From positions 1,116,001 to 1,180,000 of the forward strand of contig CP107926.1 in assembly GCA_036015235.1 (NCBI GenBank): 64,000 nucleotides of DNA, in the 5' to 3' direction. Of the stretch, positions 15,474-23,148 are shown piece by piece (within the stretch, counting starts at the first letter, position 1; every line of letters starts with the position of its first letter). Source of the DNA: Streptomyces sp. NBC_00433 (lineage in GTDB: Bacteria > Actinomycetota > Actinomycetes > Streptomycetales > Streptomycetaceae). Both the position numbers and the translations under genes were made by a program. Under the pieces are notes generated by a model. That model was not told the origin of the DNA, did no database searches, and worked only from the letters and a program-made list of their open reading frames with translations.

Positions 15474-16574
15474 ATGTCCAAGCTGTTCGAGCCGTACACC
15501 CTGCGGTCGCTGACCGTGCGCAACCGCGTCTGGATGGCTTCCATGTGCCAGTACAGCGCCGCGCCCACGGGGCCGGGGACCGGTACGGCGAACGACTGGC
15601 ACTTCAGCCACCTCGCCGCGCGGGCGGCCGGCGGCACAGGACTGATCATCACCGAGGCCACCGCGGTCAGCCCCGAGGGCCGGATCACCCCCTACGACCT
15701 CGGCATCTGGAACGACACGCAGGTCGACGCGTTCAAGCGCGTGACGGCGTTCCTCAAGGAACAGGGAACCGTGCCGGGCATCCAGCTCGCGCACGCCGGC
15801 CGCAAGGCGTCCACCGAGCGGACCTGGGTGGACCGCGGCGCGCCGATCCCGCCCGGCGCACCGCTCGGATGGACCCCGGCCGGCCCCAGCGCCGTCCCCT
15901 TCGGCACCGCCTCGACCGTGCCGCAGGAACTGACCGGGGACGGCATCCGCCGGATCGTCGCGGAGTTCGCCGACGCGGCCGGCAGGGCGCGTGCCGCCGG
16001 CTTCGAGGTCGTGGAGATCCACGGCGCCCACGGCTACCTGCTCCACCAGTTCCTCTCGCCCTACACCAACCGCCGCACCGACGCGTACGGCGGCTCCTTC
16101 GAGAACCGCACCCGGCTCGCGCTGGAGGTGGTCGAGGCGGTGCGCGCCGTGTGGCCGCAGGACCTGCCGGTCTTCTTCCGTGTCTCGGCGACGGACTGGC
16201 TCAGCGAGAACACGGACGACGACCGTGAGGGCTGGACGGCCGAGGACACCGTGGCCTTCGCCAAGGAGCTGCACGCCCGCGGGGTGGATCTGATGGACGT
16301 CTCCACCGGAGGCAACGCCCCCGACGCCCGCATCCCCGCGGGCCCCGGCTTCCAGGTCCCGTTCGCCGAGCGGGTGCGCAACGAGGCCGGCATGCCGGTC
16401 GCCGCCGTCGGCCTGATCACCGAACCGGCCCAGGCCGAGGAGATCGTGGCCTCCGGCCGCGCCGACGCGGTGCTGCTGGCACGGCAGCTCCTGCGGGACC
16501 CGTACTGGGCGCGCCACGCCGCCGAGGAGCTCGGCGCACAGCCGTACGTGCCCCAGCCGTATCACCGCTCCTGA
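15474..16574 (+). CDS. NADH:flavin oxidoreductase, YqjM/NamA-like old yellow enzyme
   Basis: The 366-residue FMN-dependent ene-reductase has a TIM-barrel fold. It starts MSKLFEPYTLRSLTVRNRVW. CQYSA carries the Cys typical of the YqjM subclass; QLAHAGRKAS follows; EIHGAHGYLLHQFLSPYTN has the substrate His-x-x-His pair of the YqjM type (HGAH); RTDAYGGSFENR and GRADAVLLARQLLRDPYW are FMN-phosphate and C-terminal signatures. The reaction is NAD(P)H-driven reduction of activated C=C bonds (enones, quinones, nitro compounds). GGAG at 15463-15466, 7 nt before the ATG, fixes the start; upstream codons are non-coding. Confidence 0.95.
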   Translation: MSKLFEPYTLRSLTVRNRVWMASMCQYSAAPTGPGTGTANDWHFSHLAARAAGGTGLIITEATAVSPEGRITPYDLGIWNDTQVDAFKRVTAFLKEQGTVPGIQLAHAGRKASTERTWVDRGAPIPPGAPLGWTPAGPSAVPFGTASTVPQELTGDGIRRIVAEFADAAGRARAAGFEVVEIHGAHGYLLHQFLSPYTNRRTDAYGGSFENRTRLALEVVEAVRAVWPQDLPVFFRVSATDWLSENTDDDREGWTAEDTVAFAKELHARGVDLMDVSTGGNAPDARIPAGPGFQVPFAERVRNEAGMPVAAVGLITEPAQAEEIVASGRADAVLLARQLLRDPYWARHAAEELGAQPYVPQPYHRS

Positions 16575-16652
16575 GATCGCCGCCGCGACGACCCCGCCCG
16601 GGTGCCGCGTCGCGCCGGTGCCAGGCCGTGGGCGACTCGGCGCAGGCGGCCG

Positions 16653-17453
16653 TCAGACGTTCTCGCGGCAGAAGACGTATGTGCCCGCTGCCAGGGAGAG
16701 GGCGGCGAGGGCGAGGCCGACCGCGAGGCCCTCGGCGACGGTGGCCGTGGCGAAGCGGCCCACGAACGCGTCCCGGATGGCGTCCACGAGGTAGCGCAGC
16801 GGGGTGAGGCGGGAGACGTCGTTCAGCCAGCCCGGCGCCAGGGACATGGGCAGCAGGATGCCCGACAGCAGGAGCAGCAGCACGGTCGCGATGTTGAGCA
16901 TCGGTGAGAAGGCCGTCTCGCGCTTGACCACCAGCCCCAGCCCGTAGGAGAGCGAGGAGAGGCTGCAGGTGAGCAGCGCGACGAAGAGCAGGCTCAGGGC
17001 GATGCCGGCGAGGGGCGCGCGCAGGCCGAAGACGACCGCGGCCAGGATCAGCACCACGCTCTGCGCCAGCAGCACCGCCACGTCGTGCAGGACGCGGCCC
17101 ATCAGCAGCGCGAACCGGCTGACCGGCGTGACCCGCATCCGCTCCATCGACCCGGTGCGCCAGTCCGCGATCACCGTGAAGCCGACGAACGCCGCGCCGA
17201 ACAGGGCGAGCTGGACCAGCAGGCCGGGCACGTACACCTGCCAGGCGCTGCCGGTGCCGCCCTCGTCGGCCCGCAGGACCCGGGACAGCATCGGACCGAA
17301 GAAGGCCAGGTAGAGGATCGGCTGCGACAGCCCGATCAGCAGCCAGACGGGGTTGCGGGTGTCCTGCCGCACCTGCCGGCGGAAGATGAGCGAGGTGTCA
17401 CGCGCGACGGGCACCCAGGGCTCCTTGGTCGGCGGGTTCGGCGGGTTCGGCAC
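16653..17453 (-). CDS. ABC-2 type exporter permease (DrrB-like)
   Basis: The 266-residue protein has six hydrophobic segments. The ABC-2 signature region spans SPMLNIATVLLLLLSGILLP, MSLAPGWLNDVSRLTPLRYL and VDAIRDAFVG, close to the DrrB/NodJ daunorubicin-resistance permeases. The GTG start lies inside the 3' end of the ATPase gene (56-nt overlap), so the two are translationally coupled and form a half-size exporter. As the first unit beside the biosynthetic operon, it likely exports the product and provides self-resistance. Confidence 0.9.
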   Translation of the reverse strand: MPNPPNPPTKEPWVPVARDTSLIFRRQVRQDTRNPVWLLIGLSQPILYLAFFGPMLSRVLRADEGGTGSAWQVYVPGLLVQLALFGAAFVGFTVIADWRTGSMERMRVTPVSRFALLMGRVLHDVAVLLAQSVVLILAAVVFGLRAPLAGIALSLLFVALLTCSLSSLSYGLGLVVKRETAFSPMLNIATVLLLLLSGILLPMSLAPGWLNDVSRLTPLRYLVDAIRDAFVGRFATATVAEGLAVGLALAALSLAAGTYVFCRENV

Positions 17454-18456
17454 GTTCGGCGGGGCTGGTAGGGCTCGCGGCGGCAGGTACGGGCGGCGGG
17501 GGCGGCGGGTCTGCGTGCAGGGGGTGGCCGGTCGCGGCCAGGAAGACCTCGTCCAGGCTCGGCCGCGTCAGCTGGATGGACTCCAGCCGCACCCCCGCCC
17601 CGCCGAGCGCCTGGACCAGCCCGAACAGCGCCTGCTCGCCGCGCGCCACCGTCAGCCGGAGGGTCCTGTCGTCGGCGGCCAGCGCCAGCACTTCGGGCCG
17701 GGCCCGCAGCACCGCCTCGGCGGGGGCCGGGTCGTCCGCGACCTCCACGCTGATCACGTCGCCTGCCACCTTGCGTTTGAGTTCCTCCGGGGTGCCCTCG
17801 ATGACGATGCGGCCCCGGTCCATCACCAGCACGCGGTCGCACAAGGCGTCCGCCTCCTCCAGGTAGTGGGTCGTCAGGAAGACCGTGGTGCCCCACTCGT
17901 CGCGCAACCGCCGCGTGTGGTCCCACAGTTCGCGGCGGCTGTGCGGGTCGAGGCCGGTCGACGGCTCGTCGAGGAAGACCAGCGGCGGGGAGTGCACCAG
18001 CCCCAGCCCGATGTCCAGCCGGCGGCGCTGGCCGCCGGAGAGCGTCTGCACCTGCCGGTCGAGCAGGTCGGCGAGGCCCAGCCGCCCCGCCACGGCCGCG
18101 GCCTGCTCCCGTGCGGCGGCCCGGGTCATCCGGTACAGCTCGCCCTGGAGCAGCAGTTCCTCGCCGACCAGCGCGTCGGGATGGGCACCGCCGCCCTGCC
18201 CGACGTAGCCGATCCGCCTGCGCACACCCGCGGGGTCCCGGCGCAGGTCGGCGCCGGCCACGGTCGCCCGGCCCGACGTGGGCCGCAGCAGCGTCGCCAG
18301 CATCCGCAGGGTGGTCGTCTTGCCCGCGCCGTTGGTGCCCAGGAAGCCGACGATCTCACCCGCGCCGACCTCCAGGTCCACCCCGCTGACCGCCTCGACC
18401 GTGCGGCCCCGGGTGCGGAAGGTCCGCGCGAGGCCCTCCGCCATGATGATCGCCAC
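17398..18456 (-). CDS. ABC exporter ATP-binding protein (DrrA-like)
   Basis: The protein is about 352 residues. Walker A GTNGAGKTTTL, Q-loop GYVGQGG, signature LSGGQRRRLD, Walker B LVFLDEPSTGLDPHSR and switch His in LTTHYLEEAD are all intact. A C-terminal regulatory domain (ELKRKVAGDVISVEV onward, ending RPSLDEVFLAATG) is typical of DrrA-type drug exporters. GTG 18456 was chosen because AGGAG ends 5 nt before it; ATG 18444 is an alternative. A Pro-rich tail encoded after TG HPLHADPPPPPPVP overlaps the permease start. Confidence 0.93.
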   Translation of the reverse strand: MAIIMAEGLARTFRTRGRTVEAVSGVDLEVGAGEIVGFLGTNGAGKTTTLRMLATLLRPTSGRATVAGADLRRDPAGVRRRIGYVGQGGGAHPDALVGEELLLQGELYRMTRAAAREQAAAVAGRLGLADLLDRQVQTLSGGQRRRLDIGLGLVHSPPLVFLDEPSTGLDPHSRRELWDHTRRLRDEWGTTVFLTTHYLEEADALCDRVLVMDRGRIVIEGTPEELKRKVAGDVISVEVADDPAPAEAVLRARPEVLALAADDRTLRLTVARGEQALFGLVQALGGAGVRLESIQLTRPSLDEVFLAATGHPLHADPPPPPPVPAAASPTSPAERAEPAEPADQGALGARRA

Positions 18457-18484
18457 GTCCACTCCTCGGTCTGGGGGCGTTCGA

Positions 18485-18563
18485 AGGGTCCGTACGCCGG
18501 CGGGTTCGCCCGCGCGGGACACGTACGCGCAGGGTCCGTACGCGGGACACCTACGCCGGCGGG
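18485..18563. repeat. Mosaic of short direct repeats between exporter and condensation genes
   Basis: AGGGTCCGTACGC occurs at 18485-18497 and 18531-18543. GCGGGACACSTACGC occurs at 18514-18528 and 18542-18556. TACGCCGGCGGG occurs at 18493-18504 and 18552-18563. The order of blocks differs between the two copies, as after slipped duplication. It lies in the 108-bp gap before the ABC ATPase gene and may hold regulator sites. Confidence 0.6.
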
Positions 18564-18564
18564 C

Positions 18565-20481
18565 TCAGTCCGCCGGCTCCCCGGGCTCCGCTCCCCTGCC
18601 GGTGCCGCGCGCCAGCACCGGCAGCTTCCGCCAGGACGCCTCGTCGCCCGGGTCGTCCGGCTGTCCCGCGCAGACGACGTACGAAGCCGGGGCCATGGCC
18701 GCGTACCGTCCGGTGACTCCCGCGAGGAAGGCCTCGTGCAGGTCCGCGGGCGCGGGAGCCGCCTGCGGGTCGCCGGTCCAGGCGGCGTATCCGGTCAGCA
18801 GCCGGTCCGTTCCCCCCTCGTCCGTTCCGCCCTGGGCAGTGTCGCCCGGCTCCGCTGCCGGCGACGCGACGACCGCCACCGGTCCGGCGCCCGCCGCCGC
18901 CGCGGCGGCGGCCAGGACCTCGGCCACCGCGGTGCGCTCCACCCAGCAGCCGTCGATCCGCACCCACTCCGGGCCGCGTCGCGGGGCGCCCAGGCCGGTG
19001 GCCGCGGAAGCGTCCGCCAGCTTCAGGTCTTCGGCGGCGGCCGCGACGAGCAGCCGCTCCACTCCCCTGAGCAGGCCCTCCACGTCGCGGCGCGGCAGGA
19101 CGGCGGGGTCCGCCCACAGCGCGAGGACCAGTTCCCCCGCGACCTGGCGGACGCTCAGGTAGGCCGCCACCGGGTAGGACTCGTCGGGAAGTGAGGTCAG
19201 GCGGGTGTCGCCGAGGGCCGCGTGCACCTCCGCCAGTGAGCCCGGCGGCGGGGCGGGGAGCGCGGCGGCCGCGGTGTCGAGCGCCGAGAAGTCGTTGTAG
19301 ACCACGTCGCGGTGGAAGGCCGTGCCGCGCGCCCTGCCCACGCCGTCGATCACCCGCCACAGCTCGTCCGCGTCGAACTGGCTGTAACGGTAGGCGTTGA
19401 AGGCCGCCGTGCCGGCCCGCTTGACCACCGTGTCGAAGTGCTCGGCGCGGACGTCGACCGACAGCAGCGCGTCCTGCGCCAGGTTCCCGACGTAGCCGCG
19501 CGTCGCACCACGGATGCGGTTGCCGGCGACGGAGGTCACCACGCACCTGTCCTGGCCGGTGCGCAGCGCGGTGCACACCGCGAAGGCCGCCAGCACCACG
19601 GTGGAGGGGCCGATGCCCGTCCGCGCCACGACATGGCTGATCGCGAGCGCCGCCGCGCGGGAGCGGAAGGTGGTGCGGCGCCGGCGGCCGGGCGGCGACG
19701 GGTCGGGCGGGACGGCGAACATCGCCTGGGGGGCCGCGGCCAGCGTCGCCTGCCAGTACAGCAGCGCCGCGCGGGCCCGCCGGCGCCCGGCCGGTGTGCG
19801 CTCCGCGGCGGCCTGGTCCAGCGGCTGGAGCGGCGCGGGGCCGGGAGGCAGGGACGCCGGGTCGGCGAGCAGCGCGGCGAACTGCTCGCCGAGCAGCCTT
19901 ACCGAGCCGACGTCCACGGCCATGTGCGAGATCACCAGGACCAGCAGGAAGGGCTCACCCGCGCGGGTGGCCACCGCGGCCCGCACCGGCAGCTCGCGGA
20001 CCAGGTCGCCCTCGCCGCCGGCCAGCATGCGTTCGAGCACCGAGCGCGGGTCGCGGCCCGAGGAGCCGAAGTCGTGGACGGAGACCCGTAGCGTGCCGGC
20101 GGCCGCGACGGCCTGCTCCGGCTCTCCACCGGGAGGGTCGACATAGGTGGTGCGCAGCGACTCGTGCCGCGTGAGCAGGGTCGCGAGCGCCTCGGTGACC
20201 GCCGTCAGCGAGGTGCCCGCGGGGACGTCGAAGAAGGCCGGCACGGTGGCCGAACCCCGGTCGGCGGGCTTGCGTATCCAGCGCAGGACGTTGGCCTGGC
20301 CGAAGGTGAGCGGACCGCTGCGCGAGCGCCCGCCGCCGAAGGCCACCGTCAGCGTGTCGGCGGCGGCCGGTGAGGCGGCGCCCTGGTCCTCCGGGGTGGC
20401 TTCGGCGGCGGCCGGCGGGGCGGCGGCCCGGTCCCCCGCGTCCCTTTCCCCGGCGGTGCCTTCCACGGCGGTGCGGTCCAC
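18565..20481 (-). CDS. Stand-alone condensation-domain (NRPS C-like) protein
   Basis: The protein is about 638 residues. After a disordered Ala/Glu N-terminus of about 40 residues, PLTFGQANVLRWI matches the C1 motif. VISHMAVDVGS replaces HHxxxDG: the second, catalytic His and the Asp are kept, the first His is Ser and the final Gly is Val. GNIRxR-like (VAGNRIRGATRGYVGNLAQD) and VVYNDFSAL match later core motifs. No adenylation or carrier domain follows. The last 200 residues show no domain I recognise (Ala-rich, PEWVRIDGCWVERTAVAEVL). Such free C-proteins make amide or ester bonds from carrier-bound donors. GTG 20481 has AAGGAG 5 nt upstream. It is divergent from the KAS III operon. Confidence 0.8.
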   Translation of the reverse strand: MDRTAVEGTAGERDAGDRAAAPPAAAEATPEDQGAASPAAADTLTVAFGGGRSRSGPLTFGQANVLRWIRKPADRGSATVPAFFDVPAGTSLTAVTEALATLLTRHESLRTTYVDPPGGEPEQAVAAAGTLRVSVHDFGSSGRDPRSVLERMLAGGEGDLVRELPVRAAVATRAGEPFLLVLVISHMAVDVGSVRLLGEQFAALLADPASLPPGPAPLQPLDQAAAERTPAGRRRARAALLYWQATLAAAPQAMFAVPPDPSPPGRRRRTTFRSRAAALAISHVVARTGIGPSTVVLAAFAVCTALRTGQDRCVVTSVAGNRIRGATRGYVGNLAQDALLSVDVRAEHFDTVVKRAGTAAFNAYRYSQFDADELWRVIDGVGRARGTAFHRDVVYNDFSALDTAAAALPAPPPGSLAEVHAALGDTRLTSLPDESYPVAAYLSVRQVAGELVLALWADPAVLPRRDVEGLLRGVERLLVAAAAEDLKLADASAATGLGAPRRGPEWVRIDGCWVERTAVAEVLAAAAAAAGAGPVAVVASPAAEPGDTAQGGTDEGGTDRLLTGYAAWTGDPQAAPAPADLHEAFLAGVTGRYAAMAPASYVVCAGQPDDPGDEASWRKLPVLARGTGRGAEPGEPAD

Positions 20482-20572
20482 GTCGGCTCCTTGCGGTCCG
20501 GCAGGGCGGCGGGTTGCCGGCCCCGGCGGACGGGCTCGGGGCGACACCGACCGTACCGAGCGGCCAGAAAGC

Positions 20573-20638
20573 CGCCCAGCGGGGAAATCCCTGGTTTCAC
20601 GGGCCGCTGGGCGGTGCCGGGAAACCCAGGGATTTCCC
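20573..20638. promoter_or_regulatory. Interleaved long inverted repeats in the divergent promoter region of the gene cluster
   Basis: CGCCCAGC (20573-20580) pairs with GCTGGGCG (20606-20613). GGGAAATCCCTGGTTTC (20582-20598) pairs with GAAACCCAGGGATTTCCC (20621-20638), differing only by one inserted base. The two pairs interlock as A-B-A'-B'. The site lies between the condensation gene and the KAS III operon. It is the best candidate for a pathway-specific operator controlling both directions. Confidence 0.6.
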
Positions 20639-20720
20639 GCATGCTCCGGCCCGCGGCAGGTGCCTAGCCTCGTCTCGCCCCGCCGCTCCGCCCCGCACCG
20701 CGTCCCCTCCCCCCCCTCGT

Positions 20721-20742
20721 GTCCTGCGCCGCGGCGCAGGAC
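20721..20742 (+). promoter_or_regulatory. 22-bp perfect palindrome in the KAS III leader
   Basis: The half-site GTCCTGCGCCG is followed immediately by its exact complement, with no spacer, 26 bp before the KAS III start codon. It could be a repressor site, or a strong hairpin in the mRNA leader affecting translation. Confidence 0.5.
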
Positions 20743-20767
20743 CGCAGCCCGCCGAGGCAGGAACCCC

Positions 20768-21721
20768 ATGGCCATGCGACCCACCGTGCTGGAGCGCGTC
20801 GAGGCGTATCTGCCCGCCAGGTCCGTCGACGTCCAGCAGGTCGCGGCCGGCATGGGGCTCAGCCGGCATCAGGCGCGGCTGATGCACCGCGTCCACGGTC
20901 TCGACGTCCTGCACGACGATCCCGGCCTGAGCCTTTACGACCTGGTGCTTGAGCCGGCCCGGCGGGTGCTGGCCGCGCTGCCCGACCCGTCGGTGGTGCG
21001 GTATCTGCTCTACGCGCACACCATCCAGGAGGTCACCCCCGCGCATGTCGACGCGGCCGCCGACCTCGGCCGCCTGCTGGGCCTGCCCGACGCCGAGTGC
21101 TTCGCGCTCACCCAGCAGAACTGCGCGAGCAGCCTGGCCGCGGTGGACGCGGCGGGCGAACTGCTGCGGGCCGACGGCGATCCGCGGGCCAAGGCGCTGG
21201 TCGTCACCGGGGAGAAGCCCTTCTCCAAGCTCGCCAGGCTCATCGCCAACACCACGGTCATGGGCGAGGCGTCCGCCGCCTGCCTGGTGGGCCTCGCCCC
21301 GCGGGGCAGCGCCGTACGCGGCTACGCGGTGCGCACCGACGGCCGGTTCTGCGAGGGCATCCGGATGACGACGCGGGCCGCCCAGGACTTCGGCGACAGC
21401 TACGCCGCCGGTCTCGCCGCGGTGGTCCACGAGGCGCTCGGCCAGGCGGACGTGCGGCTGTCCGACCTCGTCACGATCGTGCCGCACAACGTCAACCGCT
21501 CCTCCTGGCTCCGGGTGGCCAAGGAGCTGGGCATCGGCCCGGAGCGGATCCACCTGGACGGCGTGGCCCGCTACGGCCACTGCTTCTGCAGCGACCCGTT
21601 CCTCAATCTCGTGGCGCTGCGCGAGCAGCGCGGCCTGGTCGAGGGCGGTCACTACCTGTTCGCCGCCGTCGGCCTGGGCGCGACGTACGCGGCCATGGTG
21701 ATCGAGCACCTCGGAGGTTAG
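20768..21721 (+). CDS. KAS III-like 3-oxoacyl-ACP synthase (Cys-His-His active site)
   Basis: The 317-residue thiolase-fold enzyme has nucleophile Cys119 in LTQQNCASSL, His240 in IVPHNVNRSS, and the usual Asn of the triad replaced by His271 in YGHCFCSDP. GEASAACLVGL matches the conserved Gly-rich loop. Ordinary FabH is Cys-His-Asn; a Cys-His pair without the Asn occurs in PqsC-type condensing enzymes, which need a degenerate partner. A degenerate relative is encoded at 24802 in the same operon. The likely job is condensation of, or transfer to, an ACP- or CoA-bound acyl group. A purine-rich AGGCAGGA lies just upstream of the ATG. The next gene's ribosome site overlaps this stop codon. Confidence 0.85.
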   Translation: MAMRPTVLERVEAYLPARSVDVQQVAAGMGLSRHQARLMHRVHGLDVLHDDPGLSLYDLVLEPARRVLAALPDPSVVRYLLYAHTIQEVTPAHVDAAADLGRLLGLPDAECFALTQQNCASSLAAVDAAGELLRADGDPRAKALVVTGEKPFSKLARLIANTTVMGEASAACLVGLAPRGSAVRGYAVRTDGRFCEGIRMTTRAAQDFGDSYAAGLAAVVHEALGQADVRLSDLVTIVPHNVNRSSWLRVAKELGIGPERIHLDGVARYGHCFCSDPFLNLVALREQRGLVEGGHYLFAAVGLGATYAAMVIEHLGG

Positions 21722-21729
21722 GAGACCAC

Positions 21730-23148
21730 GTGGAAGGCTCATCAAGCGCGGCCCGCGAGGACGGCCGCTATCTGCGGCGGCTCAAGGCCGCGAGCACCGG
21801 GGACGCCGACGCGCGGCTGGTGTTCCTGTGCAATTTCGAGGCCGAGGAGCAGTGGGCGGTCGGCCACACGGGCCTGCCCGCGCCCAGGTTCCCGGTGTCG
21901 GCGGCCCTGGTGCGGCGGATGGAGGAGCTGGGCGCGACCCTCGCCGGACCGCGCGACGTCCTGCTGCTGTCCGCGCCGCTGGACGAGGACTTCCGCACGC
22001 ACGCCCGGAGCGGGGGCGCGGCGCTGCCCGAGGTCCTGGTGCCGGAGCGGGCCGCGGGCAGCGCGTCGACGGCGCAGGCCGTGCTGGACTCGCCGCGCGC
22101 GCTGGCCGAGCTGACCCGGCTGGCCGCCGAGGGCGCCTGGCTGATGCCGATGGGGACCTCGCCGCTGGAGCAGCGGGTCGCCGAGGTCACAGGACTGCGG
22201 CTGGCGGTCCCCGACTCGGCCACCTTCGAGCGGGTGAACAGCAAGATCTACGGCCGCAGGCTCGCCGCGGAAGCCGGGCTGCGGGAGGTGCCGGGCGAGT
22301 GCTGCGAGCAGGTCGGCCGGCTCGCCGACGCCCTGCGCAGCCGCTACCCGGCGATGGCCGAGGGCCGTCCCGTGGTGGTGAAGGACGCCTACGGCGTCTC
22401 CGGCAAGGGGCTGGTCGTCCTGGAGAGCCCGGAGAAGGCGGAGCGGCTGCTGCGCATGGTCGGCCGGCGGGCGGAGCGCACCGGCAGCCACCGCCTGGAG
22501 GTGGTCGTCGAGGAGTGGCTGCCTAAGCGCTGCGATCTCAACTACCAGCTCACCATCGACCGCGACGGCCGGGTGGAGTTCGACTTCGTCAAGGAGGCGC
22601 TCACCGAGAACGGGGTGCACCGCGGCCACCTGATGCCCTCGCGGCTGGGCGAGGGCCAGGTGGCGGAGCTGCGCGAGGCGGCTGCGGCCATCGGCAAGGC
22701 GCTGTACGCCGACGGCTTCACCGGCATCGCGGGGGTGGACGCCGTGCTCGGCGCCGACGACGTCCTCTACCCGATGCTGGAGATCAACGCCCGGCTCAAC
22801 ATGTCGACCTATCAGGGCGGCGTCACCGAACGGGCACTGCACCCGGGCCATGTCGCGCTCGCCCGGCACTACGCCCTCACCCTGGACGCCCCCTGCCCCC
22901 TCGACCGGGTGCTGGGCGCGCTCGGCCCGCTGGCCGGCCCCGAGGGCGACCCGGCACTCGGCGGCGCGCGGCTGGTCATCACCTGTTTCGGGACGCTCAA
23001 CGCACTCGCCGGCGAGAGCGCCGGGGCGCCGTTCACCGGGCGGCTGTACGCGGTGCTCTTCGCCCCGGACCGGGACCTGCTGGCAGCCGCGGACGCCGCG
23101 GCCGAGAAGGCCCTTTCCCGAATCGCCTCCCGAGGAGAACCGTCGTGA
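21730..23148 (+). CDS. ATP-grasp carboxylate ligase (BtrJ/PGM1-like), probable amino-acid:ACP ligase
   Basis: The protein is 472 residues. It shows a pre-ATP-grasp domain (WLMPMGTSPLEQRVAEVTG) and then the ATP-grasp core: NSKIYGRRLAAEAGL, PVVVKDAYGVSGKGLVVL with the ATP-binding Lys and Gly loop, EVVVEEWLPK, and a metal-binding region MLEINARLNMSTYQGG containing E-I-N. The order ATP-grasp, PLP decarboxylase, ACP is the same functional set as BtrJ-BtrK-BtrI of butirosin biosynthesis, where the ligase loads L-Glu on the ACP. That substrate is an analogy, not shown here. GTG 21730 was chosen because AGGAG (21720-21724) is 5 nt upstream. The stop overlaps the next start (GTGA). Confidence 0.8.
   Translation: MEGSSSAAREDGRYLRRLKAASTGDADARLVFLCNFEAEEQWAVGHTGLPAPRFPVSAALVRRMEELGATLAGPRDVLLLSAPLDEDFRTHARSGGAALPEVLVPERAAGSASTAQAVLDSPRALAELTRLAAEGAWLMPMGTSPLEQRVAEVTGLRLAVPDSATFERVNSKIYGRRLAAEAGLREVPGECCEQVGRLADALRSRYPAMAEGRPVVVKDAYGVSGKGLVVLESPEKAERLLRMVGRRAERTGSHRLEVVVEEWLPKRCDLNYQLTIDRDGRVEFDFVKEALTENGVHRGHLMPSRLGEGQVAELREAAAAIGKALYADGFTGIAGVDAVLGADDVLYPMLEINARLNMSTYQGGVTERALHPGHVALARHYALTLDAPCPLDRVLGALGPLAGPEGDPALGGARLVITCFGTLNALAGESAGAPFTGRLYAVLFAPDRDLLAAADAAAEKALSRIASRGEPS

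Noticed and set aside
18565..20481. Annotating the condensation protein as an NRPS
   Set aside because: Only a C domain is recognisable; adenylation, carrier and thioesterase motifs are absent.
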